Assembly: GCA_023333565.1 (NCBI GenBank)
Contig: JAJKFH010001548.1
Span: 310,001 to 374,000, forward strand
From: Puffinus mauretanicus
Taxonomy: Eukaryota > Chordata > Aves > Procellariiformes > Procellariidae
Reading direction: 5' to 3'
DNA length: 64,000 nt
The notes under the pieces are model-generated. The model ran no database searches. It was not told the origin of the DNA and was given only the letters and a program-made list of their open reading frames with translations. Both the position numbers and the translations under genes were made by a program. Positions 48,885 to 62,200 of this stretch are shown here, one piece after another; position 1 is the first letter of the stretch, and every line of letters begins with the position of its first letter.

Positions 48885-51800
48885 GGCACCCAGCCCAAAA
48901 CAGCACAGGTTGTGCAAACGCTGCCCCAGCTACCTGGGGGGGGTCCCGGTCTGGTGGTAGCCGTGGCTGCCGAGGTTGGGGTACGGGGGCAAGGCAGGAG
49001 GTTGGATGGGAAGGAAGAAGCAGTTGGGCGAGGAGGGATGGGATGGGGTGGGGTAGGGGATGCTCATCCCCAGAGAGCTCTGGGCCATGGCAGGCGGTGG
49101 CCCTGGGCAACCCGAGGCTGCTCTGGGGCCAGCCCTGCTCCGAGCAGGGGGCAGCTGGCAGGCTGGGCACCCCTAAGCCCAAAAGCGTCCGTGAGCCTGG
49201 GTGCACCAGCGGAGCCGAGTGCAGCGGCACATCCCGCACCGTGCCAAGCTCCCCGAAGACCAGGACCTTTCCCATGCCCTCCTTGGCACGCTCAGGCTCA
49301 CAGATAATTCGGGGCTTTCTCGGCCGGGCCGGCGTGGCAGGGAGGCGTGGGGCAGCGTCCACCCCCCGGCAAGCGCCAAGGACAGCAGCCAGGGGCTGAG
49401 CCAGGGTGGCCGAGCCTGGCCGTCCCCACGGCCATCCCCGCCGAGCCTTGCCTCCCGCGAGGGACAGTCCAGCAGCCCGTGGCCGCTCCACTCCCCCCGC
49501 CGCCCCCTTCCCTCCAGCCAACCTTGGTGAACCATTAACCGCCCCGGGCCGGGCGCCAGGATCCAAACTCCACGCACGGCCCCATCCCTCCTCCCCGAAA
49601 CGGGCCCGAGGTGCCGCTCCCACCAGCGCACGGCTCCTGGCCAAAGGTCCACTGTGGCCGAGACCACCTGGCACGGCCACTGCAGCGAGCTATGCTGGCT
49701 CTTGTGTCACAAGAGCCTTATTTTCTTGGGAAAACAACCCAAAATCTGTATGCTGGCCAGATAGAGAGATGCTCAGGGTGGGGCAGGAGCAGACCTGTCC
49801 CCAGGGCTCCCCGGGCCGGGGACCCTCAGGTCCCCAGCAGGACCCTCGGGTGGGAGGCAAACCACCAAGCCCCAGTTCGGGTGGCTGGGAGAGGTTCAAC
49901 TCTTCCTGGCTCAATCCACGAATGGGAGAATTGAAATAAGTTAAACACTGGAGCCATCACCAGCATCGAAGAATTGTTTTCCCTCTCCCTCTCCCCCGAG
50001 CAGCCTGCCGTGCTTTAAGCAACCCCTCTCACCCGTCCCCGCACGCCCAGCGAGGCATCCCCAGAAGCCCTGCCGCCCGCCCAGCCCTGCCGTTGTCAGC
50101 TTTCCAAAGCCCCAGTTTTTTCCAGGGAAGATGCAGAGCTCTGCCTAGCAAATTTGTACCTTCCAAACAGTTGCTTTTTTCAGTTCCTTCTTCTAGCTCC
50201 CCCCCCAAGCACTCCCTGACCATCCAGACCGCAGACAGAAAATGGAGAGACCCCAGGGCTCTGCAGCTGGCCCCGTCCGCGGCGACAGAACGCTCTTCAA
50301 ACCCAGAAATGCAGACTCTGCGGCTCAGGGCAGCAAGGAAAGATGAAGAATTTCCAGCACTCTGGAGCATCTTGCGGGAGTAATGTTACCGAACGCATTG
50401 TCAGCGTTAACTTCAGAAATTTCATTCCTGTTGAGCAACTGTATGTTTTCCTCTGGTGCTGCTAACCCCAAATTGCTCCGAACACCTCCCTTTCCCCTAA
50501 GCAGTCTAAAGCAAATAGACAATAGTGACAACAAACGCTAATTGCCTGACCAGCTCCTCGCATCGCCAGAGCATCAGAAACCATTCAAACACGCTTTGGA
50601 AATATCTTACCACTAAGATTTTGGGAACAGGCTGCAATAATTGTTTTCATGGTGGCAAGGAGTTCCGCGCCAGACCCTGGTTCAGCAGGTTAAAAGGCGA
50701 GTTTGGAAATACCAGAGGGCGATTGATTGTGTATCCAGCTGCTTTAACCACCTGATCCAAGGTAAACCGTCCGCCGCGGAGGGGAGCGGACCCGCTCCGG
50801 CCCCAGCTTGCCGAACAAGGAGAAGAGCTGATGGTCCTTGGGAGGATGAGGAGTCACAGCACGGGGTGAGGAGCTGCTCTCGAGAAGGGCAGCCGCCGCT
50901 CCTCGGAAAGGCACCACTACCGGCACCGGCAGCGGCTCAGCGGGGACCACCGTCCCCCGGGAATGGTACCGTCCGCGCTTTGGGTATTTCACAAACCGCT
51001 GTCATGCTCTACCGCTGTGACTCCCCTCCAGAGCCGCCCAAAAACGTCATCCCGAAGGTACGGGAACGCAGCCCACCGGACAGGCCCTGACCATCAGCCC
51101 CAGCGTCCAGCACCATCCCCTCCTCTTCCACCCCTAAGGGGGGCACTGGGGTCGGCTAGCCCTGCCTGCTAGCCCAGAAAGACTGGAGTACCGCCTGGAG
51201 AGGATTGGGGGAGAAAAATGAGAAGAAAAGGAAACAAGAACAGCACAAAAGCAGCACTGAGGTGGGGCTTCAGGCCAACAGCCAGAGGAACAGTAAAAAT
51301 CCACAAGAACTAATTCACTAGAGCTACTTCTCAGGACCTACCACTCCAGAAGCACTCGCTAGGAAGAGCTGGCTAACATCAAATGTAGGAAAGGGATAAG
51401 TACACGTATAGGATCGCATGTGTTGTTAAAGTGAAAAACATGTTTCAGAGCAGAGGTTTGGAACCAGGAACCCACAAAAACTCATAATCTGCTGTTGTAG
51501 ATTGTAGAGAGACAGTACCTGGGAAAAAGGGCACAACAGCATTCACAGATGTAGATTAGTTAAGAGGAGCTGAGATTGCTACAGATAAAACATCTAAGCT
51601 CTCCTGCAGCCTAGCTGGCCCCTCAGGTTGCCTGAATCATGCTAATAGGAAGGAAAACCCCCGAATTCTTTCAGAATCCCACTGGGATTCAGAGGGAGCA
51701 CTCTGCTGATGAACCCAACTGCGCCAAACCGAAGATGGTAAATGCCTTGTTGCCTGCTCCAGGTAACATACTGCCAGAAGCGCAAGTAGCAGCTTTGTTT

Positions 51801-52609
51801 TTTTTATTCCAACATTTGTAACAGGTTTAGAACAACTGCAGTCTCAGCTGCCAGCCCACGCTGGGCAACTCCAGAGCTTCCAGCCGTGATTCCTCACTTT
51901 CTTGCCCAGTAACAGGCCTGCTGCGCGCCGGGTCAGTGCCAGGTACGGCAGACCAGTCATGCCCTCTCTTCTCACTCGGCTCAGGATTAGTGCCAGCACC
52001 TATTTAAACTAGCTTCAGAGGAATCCAGAAAAGGTTTTCACTCCTTCAGGGTTATTCTGTAAGCAGATTTCAAAGCACGCTGGCAACCAGCGCACGACTA
52101 CACTTCTGAATACGGCACCATTTGTCCCGGTGTTGGCACCTGTAGGGCTCCACGAGATGGTCTGGAGGACACACATGTTGTGCATTACATTACGTATGCT
52201 ACAGCCATGCAGACCCCACATTACACTAAGCAAAAGGACAAACATTTCTATTAAGGCATTTGTACTATGTGTAGTATCAGCACTTCAAGACATTGCCCTC
52301 GAAATACCTGATCCACTTAACACAAAAAACGCCAAACGCTTCAGTCAGCCCGCTGAGGGAGGAACAGCGGGATGAGCCTGCGGAAAGGGCACCGAACGCC
52401 TGGCTGCGTACAGACCTCCCTGCTGAGGAGAACGCTGCACTGCAAGCTGGTGTGTTCAGAAGCCTCGACCAAAAAAAACTGGCCATCTGACATTGCCTAT
52501 TTCCCATCCCCAGCGCCCTTCTGGAAACCAGCCTTACAGACTTGCTCTGGAAGAGCCTAGGACGAAGAGCAAGGGATTTTCACAGTAAGAAGTAGGCAGC
52601 ACAAGAGGT
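48885..52609. other. DGAT2L6-IGBP1 intergenic region
   Basis: The left half (48.9-49.7 kb) is GC-rich and should hold the acyltransferase promoter and any leader exon. From about 51.2 kb the composition becomes AT-richer. No conserved coding sequence or RNA gene recognised on either strand. Confidence 0.4.
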
Positions 52610-52615
52610 TTTATT
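52610..52615 (-). other. IGBP1: IGBP1 polyadenylation signal AATAAA
   Basis: AATAAA on the minus strand, about 360 bp after the IGBP1 stop codon. Confidence 0.65.
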
Positions 52616-52974
52616 TTGCTTAAAATATAGAGAAAAAAATAAATACATCCACCCACAATACAAAGAGCAGTTTCCAAATTCATGTACTTTTCTTTCAAGG
52701 ACTTCCTCTGACTGGGAGAACAGAGGCAGTCTGACCCCTCGGAAAGAGCTCCACCTGACAGGAGCTCTGTGGCATCACTGTACACCACCAGTGCACTCAG
52801 TCTGACATTTAATGTAAACCAAAGCAAACTGTCATGTTTACTCCTCTGACCCCGGCGCCTCCCAGAGAAGCCACGGATACCTCCGCATATGTACAGTGTA
52901 TTTACTCCTATATCTCCAGGACACAGGCAATTCTCCCAGGATTTCCAGGCCCTGCTCCCCCTGCAGCGAGAGCA

Positions 52975-55900
52975 TCAGCCCACATTCTGCCGGTTGCCAT
53001 AGCCTCTTGGGTGTGTATCTTTCCAGTCATCCCAGTTCCGAGCTTTTTGAAGAGCTTTCTCATCATCCTCCTCCTCTTTTTTCTCCTGCTGCTGCTTCTG
53101 CAACTCTTCATCAGTTATACCTGCTGAAGGTCAAGAACAGGAGTGAGGGGCAGTAAGAGACTGGAAGATCCCCAGTCAAGTTCTCAAAAGAGAAGCCCCG
53201 CCAGGAGCTTTCTAGACAGAAAGCTGGAATTGCCGAAGAGCAGTCTAGCAATCCAGTTACTCTCACAGCCTAATAAAGTCAGCTCTTACTCTTCCCCAGC
53301 CAGCGGGTGTTTTACACCCTGAACACATCCCGGTTCACCCTCCTCCTCAAGTGGCTTCCCAAATTCTCTGATCCAATCTTCGCTTTGCGACCCCGTACCT
53401 GGTGTTCTCTGATGCGCGCTCTGACCAGACGCGACTCCTTGTCTTCTGCGCTGCTCATACCAGTCATCCACGGTCATAGTAGGCAGGCCGGGATATCCAG
53501 CACCAAACACTCTGGAGGAAGAGAGACACTCAAAGAGGGCACTTTACGTCGCTACGAATGAGCAGAAACAGACAACCATGCACAGGACTGCTCTGTAACC
53601 CAATTTGTACTAACAATATAAGGCACGTTATCAAGGAGGGCTTGAGAACAGATGTATTTCTACAGCCTGGGCCTTCAGCAACAGACTTGCCTGTACCCTA
53701 GCCGTAACGGCATTTAAAGAGTTCGTCCTGCTAGTTTAGAGAGGTGAGGACTGTTATAGTCCAAAGACCCTGAATCACTTCTCCAGCCCAAAGAAGAATA
53801 CTCTGTGCTAGCACAGGTTGCCCAGGAGGCCCCTGGGAACTGAATTAGGCACGGCTTGGCTAAATAGATATATGGAAGGCTCAGGGCAAATAATGTCAAA
53901 AGCGTGACAAGAAATCTGGTTTCTATCCCATTTTGTGCTTTAGCTGCCATATTCCTCGCAAGAATCTCACGGTGCCACAGCGTGTTAAGATCTTGATACC
54001 CTAGGGAAAGCCTTACAGTTAAAAACTGTATTATTGTGACTGATGACTCTCTGGTAGGTATCACCTCTTCCCAGCCCCTAAGATCACTTATTTGAATTCA
54101 CTGAAATCTTCCAGAGTCCACATTAGATTAAGAGACCACATGTGCTTTTCACTGCTGGGCTCTTGATTTTAACAGTGAAGAACAATCCTGTTACATCACA
54201 TAGAGGGGCAGATAAGCCTTGCCTCTCCGCAGCTTACCAAACAGCAAGCACGTGGCCTATAAACTAACACAGTAGTATTTGCTTAATACGATCTCCTCTT
54301 CTGCCATCCCGGCAGGAGGAAACAGCATTAGCCAAGACACTGCAGCATGCTGGTAACAGAAGAAATCAGAGAAAGTTCAAGAAATGCATTAGACGTTCCC
54401 CTCATCCCCGGCCCAGGCGCACAACACATGCCATCGTGATGCGACACGCTGCCTGAAGGTAACGACTGGTTTTCTGCATTTGAAAGAGTATCTTAGGCTT
54501 GACATGAGAACAGAGCACTGCCTCGTACCACGTCTAAATAATCAGAAAACAACATACTTAGCCTGAGCAGCATCCCGGGTAAGAATGAAAGGTTTCAACG
54601 GAGCCCTGACTTGCCGAGAAGTGCCGTGTGGTGGTGCTGAAGACTGAAGATGCAAACAATAGTCACAAGATAATTGTGTAGATGAGAATCGCCTTTCTCT
54701 GCTTCCCACCCCAAACAAGGTATTAAAGGTCTTGTAGAAGAGAAATGCCTCTGCTGTTAGAGCAACATCTCAAGATGGACAATTCAGGCCTTAATCCAGT
54801 TTAAATCATGAACTCCATCTGTGAGCTTCTACAAATCACTTCTCTTGGTGCCTTTGTTACACCCGTTCTGATCAAAGCAGAAAGCTGACAGAGCTAAACC
54901 AGATCAGCTCACATCAAAGTATGAAATATAGCTTATTTTTCCCAGGGATCAAACGCAGCACATTCTGAAGCAAGTAGAGCTCATCATTCCCGATGATATC
55001 ACCCAGGGCACTACAGAAGAGCAGAGTTCTGCAATGCCCATAACGAACTGCACAAACCAGCTGTGCCAACACAGCCGGACTATGCTCTATGTCAGCACAT
55101 TATGATTTTTTACTTCTAGACAGACACTTTAGGTGAGTAACATAAAGCCCAGAAACACTATTCCGCACAGGAGTTCCACGTACTTTCAGCATTCAGAATG
55201 GGCATTTCTTTCTGTATCGTCTGGACACTTTGTAGACCAGAAGTATAGCTTGAAAGGAATCACAAGGGTCTTCTTTTAATTTACAAATGTACTTAGTTCT
55301 TTAGAGTTAAGGGTCTGGCAGAACCCAGCAAAGTGGAGAAAAGCCTCTGCACGCAGACGGGTTAAGCTCTGATACTCAATGCTCTAGCATTTCACTAGCC
55401 ATGACTGTCTAGAACATGTGGTAGCACCGGACAGTGACTAGTCAAAAAATCAGACCACTGCCCATTCAGAATTAAACCAAACCCCATCTGCTTGTGCTGT
55501 GATTGAGCTAAATTTCAATCGAGAATTCATAGAACAAAACTTATGAAACTCTGCTATTGAATTCCTCCAAAGTTCATTTACCAGCAACAGTGTCTACCAT
55601 CAGGTCTAACAGTCCAGAGGACCTGCAGTGCAAGAGAGATCTCATACCTGCTTGGCTGTACCTCTGCTCCTCAGGATGACCATTTCTTGGTCAATACTCT
55701 CAATTTCCTCAAGGCTGGTGTTGATCCATTTCTGGATTTGTAGTATGTAAAATTCCCGTATCTGATCCTCATCTGCTTGCCCGCTCTCCACAGAGCTTCT
55801 CATAGAGGCCAACCTGTTCTCCAGTTCCTTCTTCTGCTTATATCTGTCTCAAAGAGAACAAAATGAGATCATTTAAGTAAACTTTCTCTAACACAGCCCA

Positions 55901-58900
55901 GACACAGTGTTTTCTAAAATAAACAATTTCCTATTTCTTGAAATTCAATCAAATGTAGTTAGAGAGCTACCTCCTGTCCCAATCCTTTTTTAACTGCTTT
56001 TCACAGAGGTGACAGTTGCCGACCAGTGCTCGTTAGGGCAAATCCCAGACATTCATAAAGCTCCTCATATCTTTGACAAACTTCCTTGTGTGAGGAGGAC
56101 CCACTCATTTAACAACTGAGTAAGAGTCCTGTAGAAGTAAAGCAGTGACTTATAGGAATGTACCCATTAAAAATTGGAGGAGCACTGGCAGCACAGATCA
56201 TACTGGCTGTCATTTACTGATGACTTCTAATGATGTGTAAGCAAGAGGCAAAACACCAAGCAGGGGGATCCATCTCCCCACTCATCTGACTGACAACAGA
56301 AGGTTTTTGACAAATGAAAACTACAGAAATCAGAAGACTTCCAATCTGCTTAAAAAAGGCTTTGAAAATGCAGGGTTATATACACACATGCAGCTCCAAA
56401 ATCTTTTCCTCCCATCTTCCCCATCACTTCCATCTGTCAACTCAAATTTAGACATTACATAGGATCTTTACTACTCTTTGTAAGAGGCTTAACATGATTT
56501 CATGTATTTAAAAAGAAAATTGTATACAAAAAGGGAGGCTGTGATGGCTTACTGTTGTAATTTAAGTATCTCCTGTCTGTTAAAAGCAGCTTTAAGAAGA
56601 CAGTTTAAATTTAGAGGTGCCTCTCTCAATTATTTTTTTCTTCTCCTAAAAGTTGAGTAATCCTTGAAAAATAAGCCTCCCAGGTAAAATTAGGCAAGCC
56701 TGGCAACATTAAGGTCCTGGAGAAAACAGGACTTTAACTCATCACTGAGAAAACCTTCACTGAGAAAACCAATGTAATAGCTATTTTGAGTTGCTTCTAT
56801 ATGGCACAAAGATATCAAGCAGCCACTTATAATGCAGATTAAAACACTTTTCCAATTTCTGTCTCAGGTTGTTTTGTGTGTGCAGGTTGCTTTTTAATAT
56901 AATTTTGGCTTTCTGGATTTTTTGACCTTTTCAGGAATTAGTTATTAAAGGGGGGAACTACCTATATAATACACTTCCAGGCTAAAGCCTTGTGTCCCAC
57001 TTCAGTTACAGTGCCACCTGAAGAACGAACAGTAAGAACCAAGGATTAGAAACCTGCGGGAGCTGAAAGGACAAGGAGCATAGAAGAATCGTTCTAAAAA
57101 ACAAACCCATGCACACGTGCTCCACAGAGAACCCCCAAAACCACATCTTAACCGGCCGAGCTCCTGACTGCCCAGCCCCGTCCCGCAGGGAAGCAAAGCA
57201 AACCACTCCGTTCCCGTTTGTCTTTACACTCCACAGCGGGATAAGTTCTCTTCCGTTGGCCGCTGCAATCCCAACCTGCTCCCCGGGACGCCGCAGTGCG
57301 TGCTCATTCAGAGAGCAAGGCTAAAGGCAGCCAGGGTGAGACAGGTCTGGAGCTGGTCTGGTGATACAGGCCTTCCTAGGAAAATTTTGTTCATGCAGTC
57401 TTTGGATTTTACTGAAAGCAAATACAGTTGCAACGTCCCACCCTGATCAAGTACTAACCAGCCGGCAACAGAACTCAATGCAGGCACCTCCCGTTCGTCT
57501 TCAAGCGGAAGGAGTCATGGTACAGGCACACACAGGCCCTCAGCGAGAGGGGAGTTCAAAGCCCTACCTGCAGCACTGACAGAACTCGCCCATACTCGGG
57601 AGGTGAGGCGCAGCTCCGAGACTGCTGACAAGCAGCGCGTGCTGAAACGGCTTTGCTGCGCTGACCCCAAAGGCCCCGATGTATTCTAGTATCCCAAACC
57701 CATCTCAGTCAGGTTACTCTCTAGAATACAAATCATATTTTTGTATTCATGCAATTTAAACAGCTCTTGAACTTGGTTTGGGCCTTTCAGTGCTACCACA
57801 ATAAGCAACAACTTGATTGTCAAAATCCCCAACTAAAACATGACAAAGAGGCATCAACCACCTCTTTTTTAAAGATCTAATAAGCACATTGGTGAGTAAC
57901 TTCCAACGTGGGTGGCTTTACACTGTTAGCAGTGATTAAAGAACTAATCACAAGAACTTTTGTGCAGTTCTTCTTCAAAGATCAGAAACTTAGAGACATA
58001 AATGCACCTCCCCAGTCTGTGCACAACCCAACACCATTAAATGATATATGGCGCATATCTTAAAATGAATGTTTCATGATCAAACTATTCCAATATTGAG
58101 GGAAGCAGTTCTTTCCTGACAGCCCTTGTCTGTACAATCTCACACTGCCTGAGGCTCTCCCCTCCTCTTAAACTGATTCCCAAAGGCCTTTAAAGACCCC
58201 AAAGCAAGAGCCTACCTTTCAATTTTGGCTTGCCTACTCGACGCCATGGCCACCAGGCTGGGCTGGGCAGCAGCAGGGCCCCCCGGGGACGGGCTCCCAG
58301 CATCTCCCTCTCCCGGGGGGCTGGCCGGGGGCAGGTGGAAGCTGCCCAGCCCGTAGCTCCTGCAGAGGTTGAGGAAGCGCCAGAAGTGGGCCCGAGCGCT
58401 CTCCAGGTGCTCCAGCCTCCTGCTCAGGTCGACTTGCTTCAGCGTCAGGGCCCCCAGCAGGGCGGGCAGCAGCAGGTACTTCAGGTCGGCCGAGGCGATC
58501 TCCTCCAGCTCCTCGTTCTCGCTGCAAGGGGAGAGACGAGCCTTCCCGTTCCCGCTCCGCTCCGCCCGGGCCCGGCCAGGCCCAGCCCGCTCCGCGGCGG
58601 CCCGGAGGCCCGTGTGGAGGCGGGGGAAGCCACGGAGGACCCTCGCACGGCCTCGCTGGGCGCGCCCAGGCCCAGGCCCAAGCCCAGGCCCGGGCCCGGG
58701 CCTCCCCTCCGCTCCGCTCACCTGAACAGGTCCAGCTGCGCCACCATGGCAGCCGCCCGCTGCAGGGCGTCCAACCCCTGCCGCACCTTATCCTGCACGG
58801 CTGGGGCCCCCGAGGACGGCTCGGCGCCGGTCTCCACCTCCTCCCAAAGCCGCCGGCCCGTCGCCAGCAGCTCCGCCAGCCGCGGCCCCGCGCCGGCCCC

Positions 58901-58909
58901 CTCCGCCAT
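52975..58909 (-). CDS. IGBP1: IGBP1 / alpha4, PP2A catalytic-subunit binding protein
   Basis: Cytosolic chaperone-like partner that binds and protects the catalytic subunits of PP2A, PP4 and PP6, linked to TOR signalling (yeast Tap42 family). Six coding exons: 58722-58909, 58216-58521, 55648-55843, 54558-54643, 53339-53511, 52975-53120. Frame continuous, 364 residues (human 339). Visible: [31 protein letters not shown] and [19 protein letters not shown] of the helical TPR-like domain; [64 protein letters not shown]; an acidic/Gln-rich stretch; and the conserved end [20 protein letters not shown]. The start at 58909 matches the human N-terminus; an in-frame ATG 24 codons upstream (58981) is possible. 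A Gly/Pro/Ser-rich insert follows LGSFHLP. Introns (2.4, 0.9, 1.0 and 0.2 kb) show nothing else. Confidence 0.95.
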
Positions 58910-59200
58910 GCTGGGCCGGGAAGGCGCCGCCGCCGAACCGCTTCCGGGGCGGCCGCGAGCGACCCCGCCCCCTCCCGCCATCTTGGTGAGGGCAGAGGGG
59001 CCGCCCGAACGAGGAGGGCCGCCATCTTGGTAGGGGCGGGCTGGACGCAGGGCCTGGCGAGGCCGCTGCGGGCCCGCTGGGCTCCGGGCTCGCCCCTCCG
59101 CGCCGGGCAGCGCCCGGGGAGCCCCGCGGCGGGGACGGCGGGCAGGTGGCGTCGCCCGCCCAAGGCTCGACGGGGCCGTGGGCCCTCACACGCGTCCTGT
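58230..59200 (-). promoter_or_regulatory. IGBP1: IGBP1 CpG-island promoter
   Basis: Dense CpG sequence covering exons 1-2 and about 300 bp upstream, with no TATA box at a useful distance. Two copies of a GCCATCTTGGT element (58977-58987 and 59021-59031), which reads AAGATGGC on the minus strand, resemble YY1 sites of housekeeping promoters. Confidence 0.6.
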
Positions 59201-62200
59201 GGTCCCAAAGCTCCCTGGTGGTTTCTGCCTGACGCACAGGGCTCCCCAGACCCTGCCGGGGAGCGCCTGGGGAGGGTGTGCTGCCGATGGGGTCCAACAA
59301 ACAGGCAAAAATGAGGGTAATTAAATAAACTGACAGAAAGCTGCACCTTCCCCCTCTAGAAAAGGGAGCGAGAGGGGTGAGGAGGGCGTAGCCGCACTGA
59401 AATGGCTCTGGAGCCATCAGGTGCCAGCGCTGCCCTGCTGAGCCCTCCCGCAGCCCAGCTAACGAGCCGCTCCGCAGCGGGACCCCGTCCTGGCCCTTCT
59501 GCGGGGTGCTCGGCCCCCGCCCCGGGTCTGCTTTGTCCGAGCGGCTGCACCAGAAGGAGCCGGGCCGGCGCTGGCCGTGACGCCCCGCCACGCAGGCAGC
59601 ACCCGCGGGCCGGCGCTGGCGGATGCGGAGGTCGCGAAGGGAGCGTGTCCTCCCCCGGTGCGAGGGCAGGTCCTCGGACATGCCCTTGGGAGAGCCCTGG
59701 TGACATCGAGCCTTAGGAGACCGGCTGGATTCAGTACGGGCTTGTGCGGTGTGGGGCTATGGGTGCGTAGCCTGGGACCTAAATCTGGCAGACCATCCCG
59801 GCAGCACGCAGCGCACAGCGTGAACGCTCAGTAGCGTAGTGCTACATATTTTTTTTTTTAAGCACAGCATCTTCCATTTCTTTTCTCTGTGTTCTTTTTA
59901 TAACAAAAGTAAAATAGGCAGCCTTTCTCATTTCTTTTTTATTTAGCTCCTAAGTCCCTTCTTACAATAGCTCTGAAATTTAAACACCCATAAGGCAGGT
60001 AAGGGTTAAAGCTGGGCCTTTAGGAACTGATGTTGGTCCCTTAGAAACACAGGTAATTGACCTAGATGTGAGAAATGTATATGGTGTAATAATAATTCAG
60101 GGCTGGCTGGAAGCTCTCAGCCTCCAAGAATGAGTCAGTTTACTATTTACTGTTTGTTTTCTTCATACTTGAGATAGCTCGATAAAAAGTTACTCATAAA
60201 AACTAGAAGAGCTGTGGGTTTAGGTTCCTATTCGCTGTGCCCTGAGTACCCGGCAGCGGTGCCACTCTCCTGGCACCTCCCTCCCTGTGACAGCTTTGCT
60301 CGGGCTGCAAAGGCAGGCGCCGGTAACATGAGGTATGCCAAGAGTTGACCGTGACATTCTTTGGTGTTCTTGCACACCAGGCAGCACGTGAAGAACGACG
60401 CTGTGTCCGGCGGTGGAAAAATGAATTGGTATAATGATTGGAAGTGGAATGGGGCCAGGAATCTACAGCCGTTTGTTCTTCATTAGCAGAAGATGCTTTG
60501 GCATCTCCAACAATTACAACTAGTTTGCTTTCATCAAGGCAATACCACTCTCAATATAGCATCTTACCCTTCATATCTATTAGTTAAAAGCTTCAGTAAA
60601 CCTGTCGCACCGTCACCCCCTGTAACCATTAAGATTCAACATTTCAGCGGCACTTTTAAGGATCGGAGCAAAAGAGACTGCTAGAGTGAACTCCTCTGTT
60701 GCATTATCCTTTGTGTTACCCAGAGAGGCTCTGAGCAGTTCACAGATCACCTTTCTATAGGATATCTCTGTTTAATCTTTAACAAACACCTCCTTGGGGC
60801 ATTCTCCTTGGAGGCCTTCGCCTCTCGGAGCAAGCCAGGCAGGTTCATAGGCTGGCTCTCCAAGTAATTGTGAATAGGCTGATGATGGAGCATGGGACCT
60901 CAGCCCACCTCCCCTTAAAACTGCGGGGTGGGAGAGGCAGTTTGGACCCAGATTGTCAGAGACAGCCCAGGACAGGCCTTGAGCAGCACATTGTCCCAGC
61001 TCACCAGGCAAGCTAGACAAAGAGAATAGGAAATCTGTGTGAGGCACAGTTTGCTTTGGGATGGAGAAGGCTTTGCCTCTAAGAGCCAGGTGGGTTAGCT
61101 GGTTGGACGCTCCTGAATCTCCTTGCTAGAAGTTAATCAGCCCCCTGTTTTTATCTGCTGTCCCAGCTGGTCAAGGATAGGTTTCAGTTACACCATGGAG
61201 GCATAAAATCAGTAAGGGTTAATGACCAGAATCACTCAGAGTCTGCTCTTCAGCTCCAGCATAGTAAACTGCAAGTACCCACACATGTTCTCCTCCTGCC
61301 TGAGGTCCACCTGGCAGACAGGGTTTTTAGCGTTGCCCCTTCTAATTACAGAGCTAATGTTCTCAACACAAGTTAAAAATAAATGATTCTGTGGAAGGCA
61401 TAATTACCCAGCAAGCCCCTATTCACACCACAATGAGCCTCAAGCTGGGGACTACAGGAATAGTAGCTGTGATTAGTCCCACTGCATGTGAAAAGGGGGA
61501 GTTCCCGGGAGCTTTGGCAAGCTGGGGAACAATTTCTCCCGCTCCCCAGTTCTGCCAGGTGTCTCGGTGCAGTAGGTTTTCAGCATAAAGCCAATCTCTA
61601 GGGATCAGCCTCAGCTTCTGGAGGGCTCTTACGTTTCCACTTCCAGACATGAAACGTGCCCACGTGTTTTCCATTATACAGGTAGTAAAAGCGGCCGCCA
61701 CGGTGTATTGCATTTAACGCACATGTGTAGAACATCTGGCCGTGCACATCCAGAAGGCCTGTGCGGTGCTTCCCAGGAGGTGTTAGAGCTTCTTCCTGGA
61801 AGGTGTTAGAGCTTCTGCATGTCATCCTACAGCACACGAGTGCTGCTCCAGCCAGACTGAAGCATGCCTGGAAATTCCTTACTCCACCACACAGGACATG
61901 CACAGTGGTCATGGCTGACACATACGCAAGCTGAGAAAGTCCTCAAAATCTGTACGGCCCCGTTTCCGGGCTGGTGGGAGGATGCTCCTGGAAAAGCCCT
62001 GTTGGATGGCAGCCCCAGGGTGGCTCACGGGCCCATGTCAGCTTCTGCTCTGGAGAGGAGACTGTTCTGCAGCTCCCTCCCTGCTTTAACTCGCTTTCTG
62101 ACGGACCTCGGAGGCAGTGTCCCCAGGGGTGCACAAAGGGAAGACGCTGCTATTCAATGATTCAACACGAAGGCCGTGGCATCTTCTCTGTACTGGCAGA

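Noticed and set aside
48957..49680. Minus-strand frame upstream of the acyltransferase as a first coding exon
   Set aside because: No conserved start, no similarity to DGAT2 N-termini, and all three frames are partly open. An upstream leader exon is possible but cannot be placed.
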